This document shows positions 16,451-24,827 of a DNA stretch of 64,000 nucleotides, piece by piece. How positions within the stretch are numbered: the first letter of the stretch is position 1; every line of letters begins with the position of its first letter. The DNA comes from Pseudomonas sp. MN1F (GTDB taxonomy: Bacteria; Pseudomonadota; Gammaproteobacteria; Pseudomonadales; Pseudomonadaceae), in the NCBI RefSeq assembly GCF_009391885.1, contig NZ_VZII01000021.1, forward strand, positions 1 through 64,000, in the 5' to 3' direction. The position numbers and the translations under genes are program-made. The notes under the pieces were generated by a model that did not search any database, was not told the DNA's origin, and was given only the letters and a program-made list of their open reading frames with translations.

Positions 16451-17260
16451 TCAGATCTCCAGCGGCGTGACGCCCATGAAGGCGCCGAGGTGGCCCAGTT
16501 GGGCGAAGGCCATCTGCGCGCCGGTCTGGATCGGGCAGCCGCGTTCACGCGCCTTGTGCAGCAGTGGGGTGATTTCCGGCGAGGTGACCACGTCGGCCAC
16601 CAGCGTGGCGGCTTTGAGGGTCTCCAGCAGTGCAGCCGGCAACGGCAGGTCGCCGCTGTTGCCCATGCCGACGGGGGAGGCGTTGACGACCAGGTCGAAG
16701 TCCTCCAGCGAGTGATACTGTGTGGCGATTTCCAGTTCCGGGAAGGCATTGCCCAGCACTTCGCCCAGCGCACCGACGCGTTCGGTGCTGGGGTCGCTGA
16801 GGGTGATCTGGCCCAGGCCTGCTTCACCCAGCGCATAGGCGATCGCACTGCCGACCCCGCCGCAGCCCACCACCAGCGCCCGCTTGCCGCTGGCCACGAA
16901 GCCTTGCAGGCGGGCGGCGCCGAGGAAGCCCGCGCCATCGACGTTATCACCCAGCAGGCGGCCGTCGCGCTCGCGGCGGATCACGTTGACCGAGCCCAGT
17001 GCCTTGGCGCGGTCGCTGAGCCCGTCCAGTCGTGTGGCCAAGGCCTGTTTGTAGGGCACTGTCACCACACAGCCGCGCAGGTTGCGCCAGCCGCGCAGGT
17101 TGTCGACAAAAGCACCCAGCGCCGTTTCCTGCAGGTCGATGGGCAGCATCGCCAGGTCGCGGGCGTTGTTGGCGAACCAGGTGTTGAAGTTTTCCGGCGA
17201 CTTCACCTGAGCGATTGGCGAACCGACGATGGCGACCAGTTCTGTCGAACCTCGGATCAT
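16451..17260 (-). CDS. AroE-like shikimate/quinate-type dehydrogenase with altered substrate motif
   Basis: This 269-residue protein of the shikimate dehydrogenase family starts at ATG 17260. The catalytic Lys71 (VTVPYK) and Asp108 (GDNVDGAGF) are conserved, and the nucleotide loop GCGGVGSAIAYALGEAG lies near 127. In canonical AroE the carboxylate-binding motif is S-x-S and the later motif is GDNTDG. Here the first serine is Val19 (AQVKSP) and the threonine is Val107. It is therefore not the housekeeping enzyme. It recalls the AroE-like Ael1 class of P. putida. First gene of the operon with the FAD and NIPSNAP genes, divergent from the IclR regulator. Confidence 0.85.
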   Translation of the reverse strand: MIRGSTELVAIVGSPIAQVKSPENFNTWFANNARDLAMLPIDLQETALGAFVDNLRGWRNLRGCVVTVPYKQALATRLDGLSDRAKALGSVNVIRRERDGRLLGDNVDGAGFLGAARLQGFVASGKRALVVGCGGVGSAIAYALGEAGLGQITLSDPSTERVGALGEVLGNAFPELEIATQYHSLEDFDLVVNASPVGMGNSGDLPLPAALLETLKAATLVADVVTSPEITPLLHKARERGCPIQTGAQMAFAQLGHLGAFMGVTPLEI

Positions 17261-17323
17261 GCTGACCTCCGTTGTGACTGTTGTTGTGGAGGCAAGCTTG
17301 GCGCGAGGTGGCGCCCTCAACAA

Positions 17324-17376
17324 TGCGCTTATCGAGCGATTGATGCGATAATCGCAGCCAGCATGCGTTAATCGCA
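17324..17376. promoter_or_regulatory. Three 13-bp IclR operator repeats spaced by 20 bp
   Basis: TGCGCTTATCGAG (17324), TGCGATAATCGCA (17344, a perfect palindrome) and TGCGTTAATCGCA (17364) begin exactly 20 bp apart, that is on one helix face. They lie between the AroE-like gene and the IclR gene. Tripartite repeats are known for the PobR/PcaU branch of IclR regulators. The core GATAATCG matches the PcaR motif and the site at 12676. Confidence 0.72.
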
Positions 17377-17405
17377 TTAAAGGCCACTTTCCAAGAGCCG
17401 AGTTC

Positions 17406-18176
17406 ATGTCCCCACCCGAGATCCACCCCCGCGACCTGATTGCCGGCCTGCAGAAAGGCCTGGCGCTGATGCAGCTGTTCAGTGCCGAGCAACCACGCCT
17501 GAGCGTGCCCCAGGCGGCCAGGCTGTCCGGCCTGACCCCCAGTGCCGCACGGCGCTTTCTGCTGACGTTGGTGCATGAAGGCTTTGCCGAGACCGACAAC
17601 CGCCATTACTGGTTGACGCCCAAGGCCCTGCGTATCGGCCAGGCCTATGTCGACTCGGCGCAGTTGCCGCGCATGTTGCGGCCGATCGTCGAGCAGGTGG
17701 CACGGCAGACCCAGGAACACGTGTCGGTGGGCAGCCGTGATGGGGACGAGATCATTCACCTGGTGCGCAGCCGCTACAGCCACATTGCTTCGTTGTCGAT
17801 CCGCCCCGGGTCACGGGTGCCGATGTATTGCACGGCCAGTGGCCGGGTCTGGCTGGCGTGGCTGGAGCCGGAGCAGCGCGAGGCATACTTCGCACGCAAT
17901 CCGCTGCATGCGCTTACGCCCTACACCCAGACCGACCGGGCATTGCTGGAGGCGCAGCTGCAGCAGGTGAGGGCGCAGGGCTACAGCATCGTCGATCAGG
18001 AATACGAAATCGGCATGCGCGTGCTGGGCGTGCCGCTGCTCGACCGCAGCGGCCAGCTGAAGGCGACCCTGACGATCACCACCCATGCTGCGCGGTTGAG
18101 CGTTGACGAGATGCGCCTGCGCTACCTGGCGACGCTGTATGAGGCGCAGGCACTGCTCAAACCGGTGCTCGATTGA
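17406..18176 (+). CDS. IclR-family regulator (PcaR/PobR-like)
   Basis: This 256-residue regulator has an N-terminal winged helix-turn-helix (residues 10-75: LQKGLALMQLFSAEQPRLSV, LSGLTPSAARRFLLTLVHEG). The IclR effector domain follows, with VSVGSRDGDEIIHLVRSR, VPMYCTASGRVWLAWL and the terminal QGYSIVDQEYEIGMRVLGVPL. These features place it with the PcaR, PcaU and PobR regulators of aromatic and hydroaromatic acid catabolism. It is divergent from the AroE-like operon across an array of three operator repeats. The likely effector is the imported acid or its oxidised product. Confidence 0.88.
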   Translation: MSPPEIHPRDLIAGLQKGLALMQLFSAEQPRLSVPQAARLSGLTPSAARRFLLTLVHEGFAETDNRHYWLTPKALRIGQAYVDSAQLPRMLRPIVEQVARQTQEHVSVGSRDGDEIIHLVRSRYSHIASLSIRPGSRVPMYCTASGRVWLAWLEPEQREAYFARNPLHALTPYTQTDRALLEAQLQQVRAQGYSIVDQEYEIGMRVLGVPLLDRSGQLKATLTITTHAARLSVDEMRLRYLATLYEAQALLKPVLD

Positions 18177-18308
18177 GCGCCGGCCAGCTGGCGGCGCGGA
18201 TTCCGGCCAGTGCAGCCCGGTATTGCATGGCCCGATCTGATTCGCTTGCAGGGCGCATCCGTTGCTGGGCATGATCAAGCTCCCAGACATAGGAATAGGA
18301 ATGCCAAC

Positions 18309-18713
18309 ATGCCTGCTTATCTTGCCGCGCAGAACGAATTGCTCGTAGGGGATGGCCTGGTAGTCGAGGCGCCGGCCGGGGAAGGGCCCTTCGTCGTGGT
18401 GTTCGAGGACGATGAGGAAACGGGATATTTCTACGCCCTGGACAGCTCAGGCGGCGGCAACCCGATCCAGAATGCGCTGCACATCTACGACGTGGAGAGC
18501 GTCACGGACCGGGACAAACCGTCGATGGTCAAGATTGCCTGGTCCGAGGACCACCGCAAGGCGCTGCTGCTGATCAACGACTACCCCCATGCGGTCTTCG
18601 ACTTTGAAGCCAAGCAGGGGCATTGCCGTACCGGGTTCCCATTGCCGATGGACAACGGCTGGTCGCACGCGGGCCATGAATGGGATGACAGCGCACTGCG
18701 GCATTTTGCCTGA
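18309..18713 (+). CDS. DUF2251-like protein of unknown function
   Basis: This 134-residue soluble protein starts at ATG 18309 behind AGGAATAGGA. It is rich in acidic residues, with LLVGDGLVVEAPAGEGPFV near the start and DDEETGYFYALD around residue 38. The C-terminal half has conserved aromatic and histidine positions (NGWSHAGHEWDDSALRHF). The pattern fits the DUF2251 family as I remember it. It has no signal peptide or membrane helix. It stands alone between the IclR gene and the glycine-zipper gene, and its function is unknown. Bases 18714-18924 after it show no gene. Confidence 0.72.
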   Translation: MPAYLAAQNELLVGDGLVVEAPAGEGPFVVVFEDDEETGYFYALDSSGGGNPIQNALHIYDVESVTDRDKPSMVKIAWSEDHRKALLLINDYPHAVFDFEAKQGHCRTGFPLPMDNGWSHAGHEWDDSALRHFA

Positions 18714-18924
18714 AGGCCATTCAGGCTTGACCAGCCAAGGCTCGATGGATGGCCTTGATCTGTTCAGTGCCAAGTAGCCAAAGACCGTCAAAAAGCCGAA
18801 AAGTTTCGCAGAAAAAACAGCAACTTAGAGAATTTTTACAACCCGTGTTACTCGTCGGATTTCCGTTGTAAGCCTCCGTGCAGAGCCTCAGGATCGCCTC
18901 GGCATTCCCTTGAGGCTTTCATGA

Positions 18925-19425
18925 ATGAAGTACTCCTCGATTCTGTTGTTGTCACTTGGCCTGCTGAGCGGCGTTGCATCGGCAGGCGGTAATACCGAAG
19001 CAGGCATAGGCGGCGCATTGGGCGGGGTATTGGGCTCGGTGGTCGGCCAGTCGATCGGTGGCAGCACCGGCTCGGCAATCGGCGCAGGCTTGGGTGGCGC
19101 GGCCGGCGGTGCGGTGGGTGCCAACAAGCACAGCCGTGGCGAAGCTGCCATTGGCGGCGCACTGGGCGCCGCCGGCGGCAACGTGGTAGGTCGGCAGATG
19201 GGCGGCACCACGGGCAGCATGATTGGTGCGGCTGCCGGTGGCGGCGTGGGCGGTGCCCTGGGTAACCACATGGGCCGCGAATACGACGATGAAAGTGGTC
19301 ACCGCGGCGGTGGTCGCGGCTATGACGATGATGACGACGACCGTGGCTGGCGCCGTCACCACCACGACCGTGGCCACCACTATGGCTGGCGCAAACACCA
19401 CCGGGACTGGCGCGACGACGACTGA
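18925..19425 (+). CDS. Secreted glycine-zipper protein with histidine/aspartate-rich tail
   Basis: This 166-residue protein has a cleavable signal peptide (MKYSSILLLSLGLLSGVASA). About 90 residues of glycine-zipper repeats follow, G-x3-G with alternating Ala, Ser and Val, as in SlyB/Pcp-like outer-membrane proteins. The last 45 residues are polar, with six Asp in a row and many His and Arg (WRRHHHDRGHHYGWRKHHRDW), which could bind metal or lipopolysaccharide. It probably inserts into or rigidifies the envelope. ATG 18925 is chosen over 18921 because it gives the signal peptide. Confidence 0.82.
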   Translation: MKYSSILLLSLGLLSGVASAGGNTEAGIGGALGGVLGSVVGQSIGGSTGSAIGAGLGGAAGGAVGANKHSRGEAAIGGALGAAGGNVVGRQMGGTTGSMIGAAAGGGVGGALGNHMGREYDDESGHRGGGRGYDDDDDDRGWRRHHHDRGHHYGWRKHHRDWRDDD

Positions 19426-19439
19426 TCGGCGCCAAGGCT

Positions 19440-19461
19440 GGCGCGCCTATCAAGGCGCGCC
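19440..19461. terminator. Hairpin between convergent genes
   Basis: GGCGCGCC (19440-19447) and GGCGCGCC (19454-19461), itself a palindrome, can form an 8-bp stem with a TATCAA loop. It lies between the glycine-zipper gene and the stop of the CAP-domain gene, overlapping the latter's last codons. No U-tract follows. Confidence 0.4.
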
Positions 19462-20310
19462 GAACAGCATCGTCCAATACACGCCCTGATCGCTGCGCGC
19501 ATTCGCGACATAGGCCGCGCCAACCTGGGTGAACATCGGGTTCATCAGGTTGGCGCAATGCCCGGGGCTGGCCAGCCAGCCGGCCATCGCCTTGCTCGGG
19601 GACCCTTGGCCGGCGGCAATATTCTCACCTACCTGACGCCCCCGGTAGCCGGCATCCCACGCCCGGTCTGCGGGCCAGTCACCGTTGGGATCACGGTGCG
19701 CGAAGTAATTGCCGTTGGCCATCGCCCGGCTATGGCGCTGCGCCGCCGTTCCCAGGGCGGTGTTCCAGGTGAGCGGCCGCGCAGCGGCGAAACGCTGGCG
19801 ACCACACAATCGCGGTTTCGCTCGTGCTGCGTTGACCTCGGCCAGTAACGCTTTGCTTGCAGAGCGCTGATCGCCCAGCTGAGCGTCGAGCACGGGACGC
19901 GCCAGCACCACCTGCCACTCGCTGCGGGCGCGACTGACGCCGATATCGGCAAACTGGTTATCGAGCAAGGCAGCGCAGTAGCTGCTGCGCAACCTGTCAA
20001 AAGCCTCCTCGGCATCCTGTGCACCGATTACACGGATGCTGCGCACCCTTGCTGCCTGATAGCCGGCGGCCTTCAAACCTTCGCGCAAAGCGCCGCCGTA
20101 GCCGACCGGCAACGCCAGGTTCGACTTCAACGTAAGCGGTGTCGAGACCAACACCCGGCGCCCTTCGCAGCGCTGTGGCTGGGCGCGGTAGTCGTTGATG
20201 GCTGCCACCAGTTGGCGTTCCCCGCTGGCATGGGCGGGGCTGATGATCAGCGGGAAGCAATGAACGAGGCACAGCGAGACAAACGACGAGCAGCGGGCAG
20301 CTTGGCGCAT
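19450..20310 (-). CDS. Secreted CAP (SCP/PR-1) domain protein
   Basis: This 286-residue protein starts at MRQAARCSSF (ATG 20310) with a signal peptide ending near AHA. The N-terminal 140 residues hold a first, degenerate unit. Residues 150-286 are a CAP domain with WNTALGTAAQRHSRAMANG, FAHRDPNGDW, VGENIAAGQGSPSKAMAGWL and SPGHCANLMNPMFTQVGAAY. The two conserved histidines and two glutamate positions of the CAP cavity are visible. Bacterial CAP proteins are extracellular or periplasmic and often relate to envelope maintenance or sporulation; the activity here is unknown. A start 24 codons upstream is possible but spoils the signal peptide. Confidence 0.84.
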   Translation of the reverse strand: MRQAARCSSFVSLCLVHCFPLIISPAHASGERQLVAAINDYRAQPQRCEGRRVLVSTPLTLKSNLALPVGYGGALREGLKAAGYQAARVRSIRVIGAQDAEEAFDRLRSSYCAALLDNQFADIGVSRARSEWQVVLARPVLDAQLGDQRSASKALLAEVNAARAKPRLCGRQRFAAARPLTWNTALGTAAQRHSRAMANGNYFAHRDPNGDWPADRAWDAGYRGRQVGENIAAGQGSPSKAMAGWLASPGHCANLMNPMFTQVGAAYVANARSDQGVYWTMLFGAP

Positions 20311-20477
20311 GGGGCGGACAGCTCTGCAGGGATGATGGCGGGAGTGCCGAACAAAGGGCCCGGATATGACTGCGCGCCTCAATTCAGGTTCACCAGCAGA
20401 GGTGACAAATCTGTCGCCAGGGGCCGCGATGCGGCCCCGTTTTACCCAGCACGGATTCTCGACATTTCCCCCGCATA

Positions 20478-20512
20478 GGGCTCAAGCCGCAAAGGGCAGG
20501 GGGCTTGAGCCC
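20478..20512. terminator. Stem-loop downstream of the GST remnant
   Basis: GGGCTCAAGCC (20478-20488) pairs with GGCTTGAGCCC (20502-20512) across a 13-base loop, just beyond the stop of the GST pseudogene on the minus strand. The 11-bp stem is strong but lacks a clear U-tract. Confidence 0.5.
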
Positions 20513-20520
20513 AGCGAGGG

Positions 20521-20976
<456 letters not shown>

Positions 20977-21090
20977 TTATGACACCAAAGCGGGAATTCA
21001 CGCAAGACGCCAAGGGAGCTTCGTCGACGCGAGCCCCTGTTTTTCAGCACACTCGAAGAATAATCGTTGCTTTTGGACAAGCCTCGATTA

Positions 21091-21108
21091 ATGTAGAGGA
21101 AAGTACAT
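21091..21108. promoter_or_regulatory. Inverted repeat upstream of chrB
   Basis: ATGTA-GAGGAAAG-TACAT lies 20 bases before the chrB start, and the left arm ATGTAGA is mirrored again by TCTACAT at 21123-21129 over the start codon. ChrB proteins repress chr operons, so this is a candidate autoregulatory site. No well-formed -10/-35 pair was picked out. Confidence 0.35.
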
Positions 21109-21127
21109 TTTTCGTTGAGTATTCTAC

Positions 21128-22069
21128 ATGACCTTGTGGTCGCTATTGATCCTTGGGTTGCCGACGGCCAACGCCACCGAGCGAATGCGTGCCTGGAGGA
21201 CGCTTAAAGCCTCGGGTGCAGCTGTCCTGCGGGATGGCGTATACCTGCTGCCGGAAAGACGCGCGGGCCGAGAAACCTTCGAAGCTGTGGAGCGAGATGT
21301 GCTGGCCATCAACGGCACCGCGTTTCTGTTATCGCTGTCTGAACGTGAAGAGCGCTTCAGCGGGCTGTTCGACAGAAGCGATGAGTACGCCAGGCTGATG
21401 GACGAAATTGCACATAACCGGGCTGATTTGACGCCGGACAATGCGCTTCAGATAGCACGGCAGGCACGCAAGCTCAGAAAGGCTTTCGGCCAGTTGGCGG
21501 CGATCGATTTCTTCCCAGGCCTGATCAAGGCTCAAGCCGACTCGGCACTGCAAGAGCTTGAGACCGCTATTAGCCGGGCACTGTCCACCGATGAGCCGCG
21601 TGCGCACGATGAAGCTATTACTCGACTGGCGCGCACCGACTACCAGGGGCGACGGTGGGCAACCCGAAAACGTCCCTGGGTGGATCGGTTGGCCTGTGCC
21701 TGGCTGATCCGTCGCTTCATCGATGCCGACGCCCAATTCATTTGGTTGGACAGCCCCAGCGACTGCCCGAGCGATGCACTGGGCTTCGATTTTGATGGGG
21801 CCCGGTTCAGCCACGTTGGCCAGCGGGTTTCCTTGGAGACCCTCATCGACAGCTTTGCCGTGCAGCAGCCAGGCCTGGCACGCCTGGCTGGCATCATTCA
21901 CTACCTGGATGTGGGGGGTAACCAACCTTCCGAAGCTCCAGGTATCGAGCGTGTCCTCGCCGGCTTGAGAGAGAGCATTGGCGATGACGATCAACTGACC
22001 ATGGTCGCCGCGGGCATCTTCGATGGCCTGCTGACGGCTTTTGCAAGTGAGGAAGCCCAAAATGGTTGA
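21128..22069 (+). CDS. chrB: Chromate resistance regulator ChrB
   Basis: This 313-residue protein has the ChrB N-terminal domain (SLLILGLPTANATERMRAWR, AVLRDGVYLLPER) and C-terminal domain (RTDYQGRRWATRKRPWVDRLACAWLI with FIDADAQFIWL). The latter has conserved His, Asp and Cys positions. ChrB is a chromate- or sulfate-responsive regulator of chrA. The gene overlaps chrA by eight bases, so the two are co-translated. The start at 21128 lacks a strong ribosome site, and a short leader is likely. Confidence 0.88.
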   Translation: MTLWSLLILGLPTANATERMRAWRTLKASGAAVLRDGVYLLPERRAGRETFEAVERDVLAINGTAFLLSLSEREERFSGLFDRSDEYARLMDEIAHNRADLTPDNALQIARQARKLRKAFGQLAAIDFFPGLIKAQADSALQELETAISRALSTDEPRAHDEAITRLARTDYQGRRWATRKRPWVDRLACAWLIRRFIDADAQFIWLDSPSDCPSDALGFDFDGARFSHVGQRVSLETLIDSFAVQQPGLARLAGIIHYLDVGGNQPSEAPGIERVLAGLRESIGDDDQLTMVAAGIFDGLLTAFASEEAQNG

Positions 22070-23432
22070 TACCACCTCCGTAGTGAGTGAGCAGCCGCCA
22101 TCACAAGCGACTCGGCAGCCGATAGGCTTGTATGAAGCCTTCCTGTTCTGGCTCAAGTTAGGCTTCATCAGCTTTGGCGGGCCCGCCGGGCAGATCTCGA
22201 TCATGCACCAGGAGCTGGTCGAGCGCCGGCGCTGGATCAGCGAGAAGCGTTTCCTGCACGCGCTGAACTACTGCATGTTGTTGCCCGGCCCCGAGGCTCA
22301 GCAGCTCGCCACGTATATCGGCTGGCTCATGCACCGCAGCTGGGGCGGGGTGATTGCCGGCGCATTGTTCGTGCTGCCTTCGCTGTTCATCCTGATCGCG
22401 TTGTCCTGGGTCTATGTCGCCTTTGGCGAGGTACCGGTCGTCGCCGGGATCTTCTATGGCATCAAGCCGGCGGTCACGGCCATTGTCGTCCACGCCGCCC
22501 ACCGGATTGGTTCACGCGCCCTGAAGAATGGCTGGCTGTGGGCCATGGCCGGAGCCTCGTTCGTGGCCATCTTCGCCCTTAATGTGCCGTTCCCACTGAT
22601 CGTGCTGATGGCCGCCCTCATCGGCTATGTGGGGGGTCGCTTGGCGCCAGGCAAGTTTGTGGTCGGCGGCGGTCATGGGGCCGTGAAGGACAGCTTTGGC
22701 CCGGCGCTGATCGATGACGACACCCCACCCCCTGAGCATGCCCGTTTCAGCTGGGGGCATCTGCTACGCCTGCTGCTGATCGGTGCAGGGCTGTGGGTAC
22801 TGCCCATGGGGTTGCTGACGCTGTCGTTCGGCTGGGGCGGCACCCTGACGCAGATGGGCTGGTTCTTCACCAAGGCCGCACTGATGACCTTTGGCGGTGC
22901 CTACGCGGTGCTGCCCTATGTCTACCAGGGGGCTGTCGGGCACTACGGCTGGCTCTCACCCACCCAGATGATTGATGGCCTTGCGTTAGGGGAAACCACG
23001 CCAGGCCCGCTGATCATGGTGGTTGCCTTCGTCGGCTTCATCGGTGGCTACGTCCATCCGATGTTCGGTGCCGAGCACCCGTTCCTGGCCGGCGCAGTCG
23101 CGGCAAGCCTCGTCACGTGGTTCACCTTCCTGCCGTCGTTCATCTTCATCCTTGCCGGAGGCCCGGTGGTGGAGTCGACTCACAACGAGATGAAATTCAC
23201 CGCCCCGCTAACAGGCATCACCGCCGCTGTGGTGGGGGTGATCCTCAACCTCGCCCTGTTCTTCGGCTACCACGTGCTTTGGCCAACGGGTTTCAGTGGG
23301 GCGTTTGACTGGCCTTCTGCAGTGATCGCGGTTAGCGCTGCGATTGCGCTGTTCCGCTTCAAGCGAGGGGTGATTCAGGTGCTGTTCGCCTGCGCACTGG
23401 CAGGCCTGGCCGTTCACCTGTTGCGTGCATGA
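22062..23432 (+). CDS. chrA: Chromate transporter ChrA
   Basis: This 456-residue long-chain CHR protein has two homologous halves of about six helices. The N-terminal half has FLFWLKLGFISFGGPAGQI, MLLPGPEAQQLATYIGW and the ERRRWIS loop. The C-terminal half repeats the pattern as FFTKAALMTFGGAYAVLPYV and GLALGETTPGPLIMV. These are the CHR-domain signatures. It exports chromate driven by the proton gradient. Chromate enters through sulfate permeases, which are induced by the same sulfate starvation that the island to the right answers. ATG 22062 overlaps the end of chrB. Confidence 0.92.
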   Translation: MVDTTSVVSEQPPSQATRQPIGLYEAFLFWLKLGFISFGGPAGQISIMHQELVERRRWISEKRFLHALNYCMLLPGPEAQQLATYIGWLMHRSWGGVIAGALFVLPSLFILIALSWVYVAFGEVPVVAGIFYGIKPAVTAIVVHAAHRIGSRALKNGWLWAMAGASFVAIFALNVPFPLIVLMAALIGYVGGRLAPGKFVVGGGHGAVKDSFGPALIDDDTPPPEHARFSWGHLLRLLLIGAGLWVLPMGLLTLSFGWGGTLTQMGWFFTKAALMTFGGAYAVLPYVYQGAVGHYGWLSPTQMIDGLALGETTPGPLIMVVAFVGFIGGYVHPMFGAEHPFLAGAVAASLVTWFTFLPSFIFILAGGPVVESTHNEMKFTAPLTGITAAVVGVILNLALFFGYHVLWPTGFSGAFDWPSAVIAVSAAIALFRFKRGVIQVLFACALAGLAVHLLRA

Positions 23433-23444
23433 AACCAGAGCAAA

Positions 23445-23475
23445 CCAGCGACGGCCCAACCCGGGCCGTCGCTGG
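23445..23475. terminator. Bidirectional terminator hairpin
   Basis: CCAGCGACGGCCC (23445-23457) and GGGCCGTCGCTGG (23463-23475) form a 13-bp perfect stem with a five-base loop between the convergent chrA and fasciclin genes. Confidence 0.8.
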
Positions 23476-23484
23476 TCGGTCTAT

Positions 23485-24045
23485 CTATTTGGGCATCAGC
23501 ACAGTATCAATGACGTGGATCACGCCGTTGGACTGCATTACATCGACGATGGTAACCGCAGCCTTGCCGCCCTTGGCGTCCATCAACCAGAGTTTGCTGC
23601 CGTGCATCATCACGGTGAGCGGCTCCCCCTGGACGGTGGTCAGCGTGGTTTTGCCACCCTGCATCTTGACCTCGTCCATGAGTTGCTTCGCCGTATGAGT
23701 ACCGGCTACGACGTGATAGGTCAGGATCTTCGTGAGGTCGGCCTTATGTTCAGGTTTCACCAAGGTGTCCACCGTACCTGCCGGGAGCTTGGCAAAGGCT
23801 TCGTTGGTGGGCGCGAAGACGGTGAACGGGCCTTTGCCGTTGAGGGTATCCACCAGGCCGGCGGCTTTGACAGCTGCCACCAGTGTCGTGTGGTCCTTGG
23901 AGTTGGCCGCGTTTTCAACGATGGTCTTGTCCGGGTACATCGGTGCGCCGCCCACCATTGGCAGGTTTGCGGAAAAACCATTGGATGCCACAAGGCACAG
24001 GGCGACCAGGCAGGTTTTTGCGAGGCGTTGAGCAAAGCTAGGCAT
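23485..24045 (-). CDS. Secreted fasciclin-domain protein
   Basis: This 186-residue protein starts at ATG 24045 (MPSFAQRLAK) behind GAGGAGA, with a signal peptide ending near SNGFSA. One fasciclin (FAS1) domain follows, with the H1 motif LVDTLNGKGPFTVFAPTNEA and the H2-like NGVIHVIDTVLMPK at the end. FAS1 proteins are surface or periplasmic adhesion proteins. The gene lies next to an ECF sigma and its anti-sigma of the SigK/RskA type, which in mycobacteria control fasciclin proteins MPT70 and MPT83. The neighbouring ECF-like promoter supports the same link here. Confidence 0.88.
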   Translation of the reverse strand: MPSFAQRLAKTCLVALCLVASNGFSANLPMVGGAPMYPDKTIVENAANSKDHTTLVAAVKAAGLVDTLNGKGPFTVFAPTNEAFAKLPAGTVDTLVKPEHKADLTKILTYHVVAGTHTAKQLMDEVKMQGGKTTLTTVQGEPLTVMMHGSKLWLMDAKGGKAAVTIVDVMQSNGVIHVIDTVLMPK

Positions 24046-24091
24046 GATGCGTCTCCTCGATTCTTCGACCCTTCGAATGAAGGTGAGGAAT

Positions 24092-24118
24092 ATACGGAGC
24101 AGCCCAGGAAACGGATGC
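24092..24118 (-). promoter_or_regulatory. Candidate ECF sigma (SigK-like) promoter of the fasciclin gene
   Basis: On the minus strand GCATCC (24118-24113) and CGTAT (24096-24092) are 16 bp apart, close to the mycobacterial SigK pattern CCATCC-N16/17-CGAT. The start of transcription would fall about 40 bases before the fasciclin ATG. One -35 position and one -10 position differ from that consensus. Confidence 0.4.
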
Positions 24119-24119
24119 A

Positions 24120-24827
24120 TCACAGCGACGATATTTTTCCTTGAGCAATGACGGGCCCGGTGGGCAAGCCCGTAGGTGAGCCGTTTTCAGGCTCTAGCGA
24201 CACGGCTAGCACTGCACCATCGCCGAGTGATGCCGCCAGCTCCGGTGGAATGGCCAGGTCTGCGGCCGCATTCGCCGGGAGCAGGCCCAGCGAGTGAGGT
24301 TTGCCATCCTTGCCAATTAGCCAGGCTTGGGCGCTGAGGTCCTTCCAGTTCGAGGCACGCGTGGGCACAAATAGCACGGCGCGGTCGCCAGGGTGGACCG
24401 TTGCGGTAAACAGGACATCACCGTCACTTTGCTCAAGGCGGGCCAGTAGGGTTGTCGCTACCCTGTGCTCGGGCATGCCAAGGGTGAAGACAGCGATGAT
24501 CAGGCCGGCAGCCAGGGCCGCAGTGGTCCAGCGCCAAAAACCGACAGTTTGCCACCCGCTACGACGGGGTTGCTTCATTGACGGCTCATTCGAGAACAGT
24601 TGCGCCTCGATCCGCTGCCAGGTGCGGTCAGGCGGACTGACCTCAGGTACCTGACTCAACCAGCCCTCGAACTGACGCTGCCACGCAGCCACTGCGGCTT
24701 GCACGGCGGGGTCGCGCGCGGCCAGCGCCTCCACCTCTTCGCAGGCTTCGCGGCCAAGCACTCCCAGCACGTATTCGGCGATCAATAGATCGCGATCATC
24801 ATCCGGGGGAAGTTCGTGTTCGTTCAT
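24120..24827 (-). CDS. Anti-sigma factor of the RskA type
   Basis: This 235-residue membrane protein starts at ATG 24827 (MNEHELPPDDD). Residues 1-75 are the cytoplasmic sigma-binding domain (LLIAEYVLGVLGREACEEVE, AAWQRQFEGWLSQVPEV). One transmembrane helix lies near residue 100 (WTTAALAAGLIIAVFTLGM). The periplasmic RskA domain follows, with WKDLSAQAWLIGKDGKPHSL and the terminal LAVSLEPENGSPTGLPTGPV. It holds the ECF sigma at the membrane until released by proteolysis. The start overlaps the sigma stop by four bases (ATGA), as expected for 1:1 synthesis. Confidence 0.9.
   Translation of the reverse strand: MNEHELPPDDDRDLLIAEYVLGVLGREACEEVEALAARDPAVQAAVAAWQRQFEGWLSQVPEVSPPDRTWQRIEAQLFSNEPSMKQPRRSGWQTVGFWRWTTAALAAGLIIAVFTLGMPEHRVATTLLARLEQSDGDVLFTATVHPGDRAVLFVPTRASNWKDLSAQAWLIGKDGKPHSLGLLPANAAADLAIPPELAASLGDGAVLAVSLEPENGSPTGLPTGPVIAQGKISSL

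Noticed and set aside
19000..19270. Repeated GGC/GGT-rich units resembling a short tandem repeat array
   Set aside because: These are glycine-zipper codons of a secreted protein, not an independent repeat or CRISPR.
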